Shown: positions 8,407 to 16,588, numbered from the stretch's first letter. The stretch is 23,180 bases of DNA from an uncultured bacterium (GCA_905214315.1 CAJMLN010000030.1:1-23180); one strand, 5' to 3'. Numbers and translations are program-made. Notes: generated from the letters alone by a model not told the origin.

Positions 8407-9275
8407 TTTGATGCCTCCTGTGACGGCTTTGCGCCAATATATTTGGTATATGCCCTATAAAAAGCGGAATAATCGTTAAATCCGCTCATTAATGCTGCAG
8501 TTGATGTTTGACACCCTTCAGCAATCAGCTGCTGTGCCATAACGACCCGTTTACGGATAATATATTCCATCACCGGCAAACCGGTATACTTTTTAAACAT
8601 ATGTCCTAAATGATATTTGCTGATAAAAAAACGTTCAGCCAACTCCTCCAAACGAAACGGCTGTGAAATATTTTCATTAATATAATTCACGATTTTTGTG
8701 ATCAGCTGTCCTCCGATATCTCCCTGAACTCCAGAAGAAAATTCATTATGCAACACAACTAAAAGTTCATTGAGAACCAGCTTTGCCATGATGGATCGCT
8801 CCGGCTCATTCAATGCAATACAAGAGGAAATTCGTTCAAAAGTCTGTACCACCGACTGCTGAATATCTGGATAAATATTTTTTACACCAAGTTCACGATT
8901 GTTAAAAATATCTAAAAGAAGCGCCGAATTTTCAAATACCGTATTTTCGTCAAAATGTACTACCAGGCGCTCATAAGGCGTTTTTTCCGAAACATTGATG
9001 TAGTGAAACTCTCTTGGCCTGAATACCAGCAGGCACCCTGGATAGATTGCATATTTTGTGCCCTCTACAAAAAAAGTCCCATCGCCGCGCTTTATGTAAA
9101 TAATCTCATACATGTTATGGCAATGCCGGGTAAACTGCGACGCACTGGGCTTTTTATCAATTGTATGATGATAATAAAACCCCTTAAACCTTATGTGTTC
9201 CAAACTCGATCTTTCCCTATATATTGAAATTTTTTTGTTTTTTGCCGAGAAAACAGCAGGATTTGCAATGTTCAT
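8403..9275 (-). CDS. AraC-family transcriptional regulator
   Basis: The protein has up to 290 residues. The N-terminal half is a cupin-like sensor domain (about 45-110, with RHCHNMYEIIYI and a P-R-E-F-H-Y-I run). The C-terminal half (about 190-285) holds two helix-turn-helix motifs: FRLEELAERFFISKYHLGHMF and the second one ending in GFNDYSAFYRAYTKYIG with the family's typical final Pro. It diverges from the uronate operon and is the likely regulator of it. The start is uncertain: ATG 9275 has no Shine-Dalgarno and would give a leader of only about 8 bases from the predicted promoter. TTG at 9203 follows AGGGA by 10 bases and keeps the whole cupin. It overlaps the next gene by 4 bases. Confidence 0.93.
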   Translation of the reverse strand: MNIANPAVFSAKNKKISIYRERSSLEHIRFKGFYYHHTIDKKPSASQFTRHCHNMYEIIYIKRGDGTFFVEGTKYAIYPGCLLVFRPREFHYINVSEKTPYERLVVHFDENTVFENSALLLDIFNNRELGVKNIYPDIQQSVVQTFERISSCIALNEPERSIMAKLVLNELLVVLHNEFSSGVQGDIGGQLITKIVNYINENISQPFRLEELAERFFISKYHLGHMFKKYTGLPVMEYIIRKRVVMAQQLIAEGCQTSTAALMSGFNDYSAFYRAYTKYIGAKPSQEASK

Positions 9276-9278
9276 TGC
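9265..9278. promoter_or_regulatory. 14-bp palindrome at the divergent promoter (candidate operator)
   Basis: GCAATG-TT-CATTGC is a perfect inverted repeat that covers the first codon of the AraC gene (ATG at 9273-9275) and the place where the -35 box of the rightward promoter should be. Its position suits a regulator site. AraC proteins more often use direct repeats, so the binding protein is unknown. Confidence 0.4.
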
Positions 9279-9284
9279 GCTTTA

Positions 9285-9318
9285 AGTATAGTATAATATT
9301 TTTTAAGCGATAAATCAA
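9285..9318 (-). promoter_or_regulatory. Promoter of the AraC gene
   Basis: On the minus strand TTGATT (9313-9318) is 17 bases from TATACT (9290-9295); a second TATACT copy follows at 9285-9290. The -10 overlaps the -10 of the rightward promoter, so the two promoters cannot both be occupied at once. Confidence 0.5.
9292..9297 (+). promoter_or_regulatory. -10 box of the uronate operon promoter, without a recognisable -35
   Basis: A perfect TATAAT lies about 45 bases upstream of the first operon gene. At the expected -35 position (9269-9274) the sequence is TGTTCA, a poor match, which is typical of activator-dependent promoters such as those controlled by AraC-family proteins. Confidence 0.5.
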
Positions 9319-9341
9319 TAAAAATTTTAGGAGGTACTCTT

Positions 9342-10109
9342 ATGATTATCGGCGCACAGCTCTATTCGGTCCGGGATAAATGCGGTTCCGAAGAAGGCAT
9401 TAAAGCTACGTTAAAAAAAATGAAAGAGATCGGCTACATTTCCGTGCAGATCAGCGGTTTTGCCTATGACGCGCAAAAAGCCCGAGATTACGCTGACGAA
9501 TACGGCCTGCATATCGGGCTTACCCACACGGCAATAGACCAAATTATCAATAACACACAGCAGGTGATACAAAACCACAAAATTCTCAAAGCCGATATGA
9601 TCGGCATCGGTTTTCCTGGCGGATATTATAATGAAGGCATATTGGAAACCGACCGGCTGATTGCCGACCTTACACCTGCGGTACATGCAATAGAAGATGC
9701 CGGTCTTAAATTCGGATACCACAACCATGCCATAGAGTTTAAAGATCTTGGCGGCTATTATCCACTGGATGTTCTATTTGAAAAGACCAACTGGAATTTT
9801 ATTCTTGATGTGGGCTGGGTAGATTTTGCCGGTGCAGACGCCGTAAAGGCAGTGGAAAAATATGCTTCCCGTCTGCAGTATGTTCACCTCAAGGATTTCC
9901 GTGCGGCAAAGGATGAAAAGGAACCTGACGGCAACCGCATTGTATCCTTGTATAAAGGAAATGTTCCTTTAGACGCTATCCTTCCGGCATTGAAAAAGGC
10001 CGGCACGAAAGTCGCTTATGTCGAAGAGGACAACGCAGTGGAAAAAAACAGCTACCAGGAAATGCAAAACAGTTACGAAGCACTGAAAGAGAGAGGATGG
10101 ACAAACTGA
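9342..10109 (+). CDS. Sugar isomerase/epimerase-family TIM-barrel protein (AP-endonuclease-2 fold), first of two
   Basis: The protein has 255 residues and is the first gene of the operon, with AGGAGGT 6 bases before the ATG. It begins IIGAQLYSVRD, a common opening of the xylose-isomerase-like TIM-barrel family. Probable metal and active-site residues are His127, His129 and Glu132 (GYHNHAIEF), Asp156 (FILDVGW), His182 (VHLKDF) and Glu228/229 (YVEED). Family members isomerise or epimerise sugars; relatives also act as lyases or hydratases on 3-keto sugars. With two Gfo/Idh/MocA oxidoreductases just downstream, a lyase or hydratase role in keto-glycoside cleavage is possible. Sequence alone does not decide the reaction. 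One base separates its stop from the next ATG. Confidence 0.85.
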   Translation: MIIGAQLYSVRDKCGSEEGIKATLKKMKEIGYISVQISGFAYDAQKARDYADEYGLHIGLTHTAIDQIINNTQQVIQNHKILKADMIGIGFPGGYYNEGILETDRLIADLTPAVHAIEDAGLKFGYHNHAIEFKDLGGYYPLDVLFEKTNWNFILDVGWVDFAGADAVKAVEKYASRLQYVHLKDFRAAKDEKEPDGNRIVSLYKGNVPLDAILPALKKAGTKVAYVEEDNAVEKNSYQEMQNSYEALKERGWTN

Positions 10110-10110
10110 A

Positions 10111-10998
10111 ATGGCACAATTTATTTTATCTGCTTTTGCAGATGAGGCAGCGGCCGATCTGAAAGGACAGATTGCCGCCCTGAAACGCAACGATATTAAT
10201 TACATAGAAATCAGAAATGTTGACGGCAAATGCGTGATCGATTACTCTGAAGAAGAAATCGCCGATTTTAAAACGAAACTGGATGCCGCGGGAATCCGGG
10301 TTTCCTCCTTAGGCTCCCCCATCGGAAAATACGAGATTACCGATGAATTTGAGCCTCATTTTGAGCGCTTTCAAAAAGCTGTAAAAACCGCGCAGATTTT
10401 GCAAACAAAAAAAATGCGGATGTTCAGCTTCTTTATCCCCGACGGAAAAGCGGCTGCCGATTACAGCGAAGAGGTTTACCGCAGACTTTCCCTTATGCTG
10501 GAATATTCCAAAAAGGAAGGCATTGAGCTCTGCCATGAAAATGAAGCCCGGATCTACGGCCGGCGGCCTGAGGAAGCTTTGGAGCTGCAGGAAAAACTGC
10601 CGGATTTAAAAACAATTTTCGATCCAGCTAATTATATTATGGAAAATGCCGATATCACCTGGGCAATAGACAGAATCGCCCCGTATGTGGAATATCTTCA
10701 TATCAAAGACGCCTGCCTGGAGGATCATAAAATCGTACCCGCCGGCTACGGCGACGGCAAAATTGCCGAGGTACTTGAAAAAGTAAGCAGAGCAAGAGGT
10801 AACCGAACACTCTTCCTGACGGTAGAACCTCACCTTTTTGCTTTTACGGGATATTCCAACATAGATAACCGGGAATTAAAGCATAAATTCAGCTATGCAA
10901 ACCAAAATGAATCTTTTGATGCCGCAGTGAACGCTTTAAAAGCAATATTGAATCAATTAAAATATAAAAAAGGAGAGGACAACAAATGGAAAAAGTAA
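10111..10998 (+). CDS. Sugar isomerase/epimerase-family TIM-barrel protein, second of two
   Basis: The protein has 295 residues. The likely metal-site residues are Glu143 (LCHENEAR), Asp171 (IFDPANY), His197 (YLHIKDA) and Glu239 (LTVEPH), the usual E-D-H-E arrangement of this TIM-barrel family. It is clearly different from the preceding paralogue in length and motif context, so the two probably catalyse different steps. A long C-terminal extension (about 245-295) is rich in Asn, Lys and Glu. No strong Shine-Dalgarno precedes the ATG, and translation is probably coupled to the upstream gene one base away. Its 3' end overlaps the next gene by 13 bases. As with its neighbour, substrates are unknown; isomerase, epimerase, lyase or hydratase are all possible in the family. 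Confidence 0.85.
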   Translation: MAQFILSAFADEAAADLKGQIAALKRNDINYIEIRNVDGKCVIDYSEEEIADFKTKLDAAGIRVSSLGSPIGKYEITDEFEPHFERFQKAVKTAQILQTKKMRMFSFFIPDGKAAADYSEEVYRRLSLMLEYSKKEGIELCHENEARIYGRRPEEALELQEKLPDLKTIFDPANYIMENADITWAIDRIAPYVEYLHIKDACLEDHKIVPAGYGDGKIAEVLEKVSRARGNRTLFLTVEPHLFAFTGYSNIDNRELKHKFSYANQNESFDAAVNALKAILNQLKYKKGEDNKWKK

Positions 10999-12185
10999 AA
11001 TTCGGTATTATCGGCGCCGGCAACATGGGTTCCGGCCATTTCAGAAGCTTTATGACGGGTGCAGTCACAAATGGCGAATGTACCGCAATCGCAGATCTGC
11101 TGCCGGAAAAGCTTGAAGAAAAGAAAAAAATAGCCGAGGAACTGAATCCCGAGGCCGGCAAAAAAGTACAGTATTTCAACAGCGGTGACGAACTCATCGA
11201 AAGCGGCTGCTGCGATGCGGTAATCATTGCCGTTCCCCATTATGATCATCCCGTATTTGCGATAAAAGCTATGAAAAAAGGGATACATGCTTTGGTAGAA
11301 AAACCTGCGGGTGTTTATACCCTGCAGGTACAGGAAATGCTGGATGAGAGCCAAAAACATCCGGAACTGAAGCTTGGTATCATGTTTAACCAAAGAACCA
11401 ATCCGCATTTTAAGAAAATGAAACAGCTGATTGCCGACGGGGAGTTAGGTGAAATTACCCGTTTAAACTGGATCATTACCAACTGGTACCGTACACAAAG
11501 ATATTATGATGTAGGCGGCTGGCGTGCTACCTGGAAAGGCGAGGGCGGCGGCGTACTCTATAACCAGGCCCCCCACAATATTGATCTGTTCCAGTGGATC
11601 CCCGATATGATGCCGAACAAGGTGCATGCTTTCTGCCATTTTGGAAAATGGCATAACATTGAAGTGGAAGATGACGTAACCGCCTATTTTGAATATCCTA
11701 ACGGTGCCACCGGCGTATTCATCACCACTACCGGCGATGCTCCGGGTACCAATCGTTTTGAAATCTGCGGTGACAGAGGCAAACTTGTATATGAAGGTGA
11801 CAAACTGACTTTTGTAAAAACCGACGTTTCTATTAAGGAATATACGTATACGACCGACAGCACTTTTGCCCCGCCGGCCATGCAGAATATTGAAATAAAA
11901 GTTGAAGGCGATAATCCTCAGCATGTTGGCATCCTCAACAATTTCGCTAATGCGGTTTTAGGAATCGAGCCTCTCTATGCCCCGGCTTCAGATGGTATTA
12001 AAGGCGTCACGCTTGCCAATGCTATGCTTCTTTCCGGCTGGATGGGAAAAGCAGTGGAGCTGCCAATTGACGGTAAAGAATTCTTTCATCTGCTTCAGCA
12101 GCATATTAAGGATTCCAAATACGTTAAAGTTACGGCAGAAGATACCGGCACGGCGGATCTTTCTTCCACCTATAATTCCAAATAA
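10986..12185 (+). CDS. Gfo/Idh/MocA-family NAD(P)-dependent sugar oxidoreductase, first of two
   Basis: The protein has 399 residues. The N-terminal Rossmann fold has GIIGAGNMG (G7-x-x-G10-x-G12), and the catalytic EKP triad member is at 105-107 (LVEKPAG). The C-terminal half has WRATWKGEGGGVLYNQAPHNID, which supplies Lys/His and Asp at the substrate site (His197, Asp200). These enzymes oxidise or reduce a sugar hydroxyl or keto group with NAD(P). Several glycoside 3-dehydrogenases that start oxidative glycoside cleavage belong to this family. GGAGAGG lies 7 bases before the ATG, inside the end of the preceding gene. An unusual polar tail (about 385-399) is present. Which hydroxyl or keto group it acts on cannot be read from sequence. 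Confidence 0.9.
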   Translation: MEKVKFGIIGAGNMGSGHFRSFMTGAVTNGECTAIADLLPEKLEEKKKIAEELNPEAGKKVQYFNSGDELIESGCCDAVIIAVPHYDHPVFAIKAMKKGIHALVEKPAGVYTLQVQEMLDESQKHPELKLGIMFNQRTNPHFKKMKQLIADGELGEITRLNWIITNWYRTQRYYDVGGWRATWKGEGGGVLYNQAPHNIDLFQWIPDMMPNKVHAFCHFGKWHNIEVEDDVTAYFEYPNGATGVFITTTGDAPGTNRFEICGDRGKLVYEGDKLTFVKTDVSIKEYTYTTDSTFAPPAMQNIEIKVEGDNPQHVGILNNFANAVLGIEPLYAPASDGIKGVTLANAMLLSGWMGKAVELPIDGKEFFHLLQQHIKDSKYVKVTAEDTGTADLSSTYNSK

Positions 12186-12200
12186 GCGGGAGATGATTTT

Positions 12201-13205
12201 GTGAAAAAAGCTGCCATTGTCGGCTGCGGCAGTATTGCTAAAACCCACGCTGAAAATCTTTCGGCAATGGAAAATGTAACAATTACCGCCGTTTGCGATA
12301 TCCTTCCCCAGCATGCAGAAATCCTGAGGAAGAATTACGCTCCCCAGGCAAAAGTTTATGATGATTTTGATGCGATGCTGGCACAGGAAGAAATTGATGT
12401 TTTGCACGTTTGCACCCCCCATTATCTGCACTGTGAAATGGCCTGTACAGCGCTGAAAAAAAATATCAGCGTTTTGCTCGAAAAACCTGTATGCATCAAT
12501 ATGCAGCAGGTAGAACAGCTGCAAAAGGCGGAAGCAGAGAGTCAGGCAAAAATTTGCATTTCTTTCCAGAACCGCTATTTAACGCGCAACAAGAGGGCCA
12601 AAGAGCTGATTCAGAGCGGCGCAGCCGGAAAAATTTTAGGTGCAAGCGGAAGAGTTCTCTGGCACAGAGACGCGCCCTATTATACCGACAGCCACTGGCG
12701 CGGCTTTATGGCCACCGAGGGCGGCGGCGTTATGATCAATCAGGCGATTCATACACTGGACTTGATGCTCTGGCTCTGCGGTAAGCCGGAGCGCCTATCC
12801 GCAACGACTGCCAACCATCATTTAAAAGGCATTATCGACGTAGAGGATACAGCGGAAGCCTGCATCACCTTTGAGAACGGCGCCCGCGGAATCTTTTTCG
12901 CCACTACAGCCAATTATACCGATTCCCCCATATCGCTGGAAATTGCCTGCGAAAAAATGCTTTTGGAACTGAAAAACGATGATTTGTACATCGACGGCGT
13001 TCCGCAGAAATTGGAGGAAAGCATTGTGATGGAATCCGGCAAAGCGTATTGGGGCGTAGGCCATAAAATACTGTTCCAGGATTTTTATGCCCGCCTTGAA
13101 AGCGGTGAAGCGATGCCTATTGATGTTGCCGAAGCAGCGAAAGCACTGCGTGTACTGCTGGCTATATATGCGTCAAACGGAAATGATATTAGTTTAAAAG
13201 GATAA
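12201..13205 (+). CDS. Gfo/Idh/MocA-family NAD(P)-dependent sugar oxidoreductase, second of two
   Basis: The protein has 334 residues and begins MKKAAIVGCGSIAKTH, the Rossmann dinucleotide-binding start (G8, G10). The catalytic EKP is at 94-96 (LLEKPVC). The substrate-site run is TEGGGVMINQAIHTLDL, with His184 and Asp187 as the likely catalytic pair. It is shorter than the preceding paralogue, lacks its extended C-terminus and has a different residue set around the active site. The pair may therefore work in opposite directions, one oxidising and one reducing. The start is GTG with GGGAG 8 bases upstream. It is followed after 5 bases by uxaC, all in one apparent transcript. Confidence 0.9.
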   Translation: MKKAAIVGCGSIAKTHAENLSAMENVTITAVCDILPQHAEILRKNYAPQAKVYDDFDAMLAQEEIDVLHVCTPHYLHCEMACTALKKNISVLLEKPVCINMQQVEQLQKAEAESQAKICISFQNRYLTRNKRAKELIQSGAAGKILGASGRVLWHRDAPYYTDSHWRGFMATEGGGVMINQAIHTLDLMLWLCGKPERLSATTANHHLKGIIDVEDTAEACITFENGARGIFFATTANYTDSPISLEIACEKMLLELKNDDLYIDGVPQKLEESIVMESGKAYWGVGHKILFQDFYARLESGEAMPIDVAEAAKALRVLLAIYASNGNDISLKG

Positions 13206-13210
13206 CTACG

Positions 13211-14596
13211 ATGAAAAATTTTTTTGATGAAAAAATTCTTCTTGACAGTGACACCGCCTGTGAGCTGTACGAAAAATATGCCAAAGATCAGCCCATTATC
13301 GACTATCACTGTCATCTGAACCCTCAGGAAATCTATGAGGATAAAAGCTTTTCCAATATTGGAGAGCTGTGGCTGGCCGGTGACCATTACAAATGGCGGG
13401 CCATGCGGCAGAACGGTATAGATGAAAACTTTATTACCGGCAGCGCCGGCTATAAAGAAAAATTCATAAAATTTGCCTCTACCATGGAATACGCTCCCGG
13501 TAACCCGCTTTATTATTGGGCGCATATGGAGCTGGCACAGCTTTTCGGCATCCGGAAACCGTTGAAGGAAAAAAATACCAAAGCCATCTGGAATGAGGCC
13601 AATCAGGCAATTGCCGGCGGTGGCTTCACGGCCCAAAGCCTCATTAAGCGCTGCAGGGTAAAAGTGATCTGTACCACGGATGATCCTGCCGATACGCTGA
13701 AATATCACACAAAAATGAAGGATTTTTCCTTTGTGAAGGTATTGCCCACTTTCCGCCCGGATATCATCTGCTTCGGATTGAACCGTAACGATATTTTGGA
13801 TTATATTCAAAAGCTCGGCGCTTCGGAAAATACGGAAATTGCCTCCTTTGACGTGCTTCTGGAAGTTCTGGAAAAACGCATGGAGTATTTTGCCCAGGCG
13901 GGCTGTGTAGTAGCTGACCATGCGTTGGAACACATTCCCCCGCGCATGGGTACCTATGAAGACGCTAAACGCGCCTTTACAGACGTTCTGCAAGGCCGGA
14001 AAATTGATGAAGCGGCCCTTGATCTCTATACCGATTTTATGACACGCTTCTTCGCCGTACGGTATTCCCGGCGCGGCTGGACCATGCAGCTGCACATGGC
14101 ACCTCTGCGCAATGTAAATACCCGGCTGTTCCGCCGCACAGGCACCGACAGCGGAATCGACGTCGTAGGCGACCCGATTTCCGCCCAAAGCTTCGCCCGG
14201 CTGCTGAATGACATCAATAATGAGGACCCCCTGCCTAAAATGGTATTCTATTGCTTAAACGCAACGGTAAACGATATGATCGCTGCCATGACCGGCGCCT
14301 TTTCCGAAGCGATTCCCGGAAAAATGCAGCTGGGGTCCGCCTGGTGGTTCAATGACCATGTAGACGGTATTAAAGCGCAGCTTCATTCCCTGGCCAACGC
14401 AGGGCTTTTAGGGCGCTTTATCGGTATGCTTACCGATTCCCGCAGCTTTACCTCTTATGTCCGCTTCGACTTTTTCCGCCGTATTCTCTGCACCGAGATC
14501 GGTTCCTGGGTAGAAAAAGGCGAATTTGACTCCGACTGCGGCAGGCTGATTGAGGGGATTTCTTATCAAAATGCAAAGGACTATTTTAATTTTTAA
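13211..14596 (+). CDS. uxaC: Glucuronate isomerase (UxaC)
   Basis: The 461-residue TIM-barrel protein of the amidohydrolase-like group converts D-glucuronate to D-fructuronate and D-galacturonate to D-tagaturonate. Visible signatures are IIDYHCHL with the metal-type His33 and His35 near the N-terminus, RRGWTMQLHMAPLRN about residues 285-299, and GSAWWFNDH about 377-385. The length is normal for the family (about 460-470). The ATG has AAGGA 8 bases upstream. The next two genes encode the mannonate-branch enzymes, so the substrate used in this operon is probably glucuronate rather than galacturonate: no tagaturonate reductase or altronate dehydratase is seen. Confidence 0.97.
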   Translation: MKNFFDEKILLDSDTACELYEKYAKDQPIIDYHCHLNPQEIYEDKSFSNIGELWLAGDHYKWRAMRQNGIDENFITGSAGYKEKFIKFASTMEYAPGNPLYYWAHMELAQLFGIRKPLKEKNTKAIWNEANQAIAGGGFTAQSLIKRCRVKVICTTDDPADTLKYHTKMKDFSFVKVLPTFRPDIICFGLNRNDILDYIQKLGASENTEIASFDVLLEVLEKRMEYFAQAGCVVADHALEHIPPRMGTYEDAKRAFTDVLQGRKIDEAALDLYTDFMTRFFAVRYSRRGWTMQLHMAPLRNVNTRLFRRTGTDSGIDVVGDPISAQSFARLLNDINNEDPLPKMVFYCLNATVNDMIAAMTGAFSEAIPGKMQLGSAWWFNDHVDGIKAQLHSLANAGLLGRFIGMLTDSRSFTSYVRFDFFRRILCTEIGSWVEKGEFDSDCGRLIEGISYQNAKDYFNF

Positions 14597-14611
14597 AGGA
14601 GAACGGTAACT

Positions 14612-15661
14612 ATGGATATGACTTTCCGCTGGTACGGCGAAAAAGATCCTGTCACGCTGGAATACATCAGCCAGATTCCTTTAATGAGCGGTGTTGTTAC
14701 GGCTATCTATGACGTTCCCGTAGGACAGGTATGGCCGCTGGAGCGCATTATAGCCCTAAAACAGGCCGTAAACGCCAAGGGCCTGAAGATGGAAGTAATT
14801 GAAAGCGTGCCGGTGCATGAGGACATTAAAATGGGCGCTCCCAACCGGGATACCCTTATTGAAAATTACTGTGCCACCATACGGAACCTGGGAGCCGCGG
14901 GCATAAAGGTAATCTGCTATAATTTTATGCCGGTGTTTGACTGGCTCCGCAGTGATTTAAAGATGAAAACCGCCGATGGCGCTACCTGCCTGGCCTATGA
15001 CCAGCAGACCGTAAACGCAATGGATCCCTCTAAGGGAGAACTCTCTCTTCCCGGTTGGGATGAGAGCTATACAAAGGAACAGCTGCAGGGACTGCTGGAG
15101 GCTTACAAAGCGATTGACGCAGAGCAGTTGATGCAGAATCTGATCTATTTCCTCAAAAAAATTATTCCCGTATGTGAGGAATGTGATGTAAAAATGGCCA
15201 TTCATCCGGATGATCCGCCATGGAGCATGTTCGGTCTTCCCCGCATCATCACCGGCGAGGAGGGCATTGACCGCATGTTTGCCGCTGTTGACAGCCAATA
15301 TAACGGCCTGACGCTCTGTACAGGCTCTTTAGGCTGCAGTCCGAAAAACGACATGGTAAAGCTGGCGGCAAAATACGCCAGAATGGGACGTATTCACTTT
15401 TTGCACGCCCGGAACATCCGTTTTACCGGCGAGGCAAAATTCAACGAAAGCCCCCATCCCACTGCATGCGGATCTCTGGATATGTACGGGATTATGAAAG
15501 CATTGTATGACAACGGCTTTGACGGGTATACCCGCCCCGACCACGGACGCAATATTTGGGGAGAGGACGGCCGTCCCGGCTACGGCTTATACGACCGCGC
15601 GCTGGGCGCCTGCTACATAAACGGCCTTTGGGAGGCTATTGTAAAAGGAGAAAAAGCATGA
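14612..15661 (+). CDS. uxuA: Mannonate dehydratase (UxuA)
   Basis: The 349-residue metal-dependent TIM-barrel enzyme dehydrates D-mannonate to 2-keto-3-deoxygluconate. Motifs typical of UxuA are FRWYG at the start, YDVPVGQVWPLE (33-44), AIHPDDPPWSMFGLPRI (196-212), LCTGSLG, FLHARNI and YTRPDHGR. The metal ligands expected in the family correspond to His198, Cys236, His265 and Asp310, all present. The ATG has AAGGAG 10 bases upstream; a second ATG two codons later is also possible. The stop overlaps the following start (ATGA). It acts after UxaC and the SDR reductase in the glucuronate route. Confidence 0.97.
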   Translation: MDMTFRWYGEKDPVTLEYISQIPLMSGVVTAIYDVPVGQVWPLERIIALKQAVNAKGLKMEVIESVPVHEDIKMGAPNRDTLIENYCATIRNLGAAGIKVICYNFMPVFDWLRSDLKMKTADGATCLAYDQQTVNAMDPSKGELSLPGWDESYTKEQLQGLLEAYKAIDAEQLMQNLIYFLKKIIPVCEECDVKMAIHPDDPPWSMFGLPRIITGEEGIDRMFAAVDSQYNGLTLCTGSLGCSPKNDMVKLAAKYARMGRIHFLHARNIRFTGEAKFNESPHPTACGSLDMYGIMKALYDNGFDGYTRPDHGRNIWGEDGRPGYGLYDRALGACYINGLWEAIVKGEKA

Positions 15662-16503
15662 AATTACCCTTTCAAATTGATTTAAGCGGCAAGGTTGCCG
15701 TTATCACTGGCGCCGGCGGTGTGCTTTGCAGCGGTTTTGCCAAAATACTGGCAGCCTGCGGCGCTAAAGTGGCACTTTTGGACATTAACACAGCGGCAGC
15801 TCAGGCCGTTGCCGATGAAATTATTGCCGAGGGCGGCACGGCAATTGCCGTAGAAGCCAACTGCCTGAAAACCGACAGTCTGCAGGCAGCGTATGAAAAA
15901 GTAAGCGCAGAGTTAGGGGCCTGCGATATTTTAATCAACGGTGCCGGCGGCAACAATCCTCGTGGAACGACCGATAACGAGACGATGATGCCCGACATGC
16001 TGGATAACAAGGATTTGAAAACATTTTTTGATCTGGATCCCGACGGTATCCGCTTTGTTTTTGATCTGAATGTGGTTGCCGCGGTTCTTACAACTCAGGC
16101 CTTTACAAAGGAAATGGTAAAAATCGGCGGCGTTATCCTGAACGTTTCCTCCATGAATGCGTTCCGTCCACTGACAAAAATTCCGGCCTATTCCGCGGCA
16201 AAAGCGGCGGTTTCCAACCTGACCCAGTGGCTTGCCGTACATTTTGCCCCCTGCAATATCCGCGTCAACGCCATTGCCCCGGGCTTTTTTGTGACCAACC
16301 AAAATAGAGAGCTTCTGTTTAAAGATGGTCAGCCCACGGCCAGAACCGAAAAAATCCTGCGCGGAACACCGATGAACCGTTTCGGTGAAACTGATGATTT
16401 AACCGGTACCCTGCTGTGGCTGGTATCCGACGCGGCCTCCGGGTTCGTTACTGGTGTTGTCGTTCCCGTAGACGGCGGTTTTGCGGCCTACAGCGGTGTA
16501 TAA
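15658..16503 (+). CDS. uxuB: SDR-family D-mannonate oxidoreductase/fructuronate reductase (UxuB, YjmF type)
   Basis: The 281-residue short-chain dehydrogenase reduces D-fructuronate to D-mannonate, the step between UxaC and UxuA. The N-terminus has the NAD(P)-binding TGAGGVLC region (17-24) and NGAGG (94-98). The catalytic set is Asn138, Ser165, Tyr178 and Lys182 (S-x12-Y-x3-K). It is the SDR-type enzyme found in Bacillota, not the long polyol-dehydrogenase UxuB of E. coli. The start ATG at 15658 overlaps the uxuA stop, and AAAGGAG stands about 8 bases upstream. The frame is open further upstream to 15556, but that part lies inside uxuA. It is the last gene of the operon, followed by a terminator. 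The specific reaction is assigned from operon context. Confidence 0.9.
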   Translation: MKLPFQIDLSGKVAVITGAGGVLCSGFAKILAACGAKVALLDINTAAAQAVADEIIAEGGTAIAVEANCLKTDSLQAAYEKVSAELGACDILINGAGGNNPRGTTDNETMMPDMLDNKDLKTFFDLDPDGIRFVFDLNVVAAVLTTQAFTKEMVKIGGVILNVSSMNAFRPLTKIPAYSAAKAAVSNLTQWLAVHFAPCNIRVNAIAPGFFVTNQNRELLFKDGQPTARTEKILRGTPMNRFGETDDLTGTLLWLVSDAASGFVTGVVVPVDGGFAAYSGV

Positions 16504-16525
16504 AATATAATAAATACAGTAAAAT

Positions 16526-16551
16526 AAAAGCAGAGAACATCCTCTGCTTTT
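16526..16551 (+). terminator. Intrinsic terminator of the uronate operon
   Basis: A 10-bp stem AAAAGCAGAG / CTCTGCTTTT around a 6-nt loop is followed by TTATAATTTT, 22 bases after the SDR stop. The T-run on the plus strand fits termination of the rightward operon. Confidence 0.85.
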
Positions 16552-16588
16552 TATAATTTTAATATTTCCGGTATTTTGTCAAATTTTG

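Noticed and set aside
13085..14188. Long minus-strand open frame (367 codons) opposite the second Gfo/Idh gene and uxaC
   Set aside because: It lies antisense to two clearly recognised genes, has no family features or ribosome site, and its composition is that of a reverse-frame shadow.
15556..15657. N-terminal extension of the SDR reading frame
   Set aside because: The extension lies inside uxuA in another frame; ATG 15658 has a good ribosome site, overlaps the uxuA stop and gives a normal SDR N-terminus.
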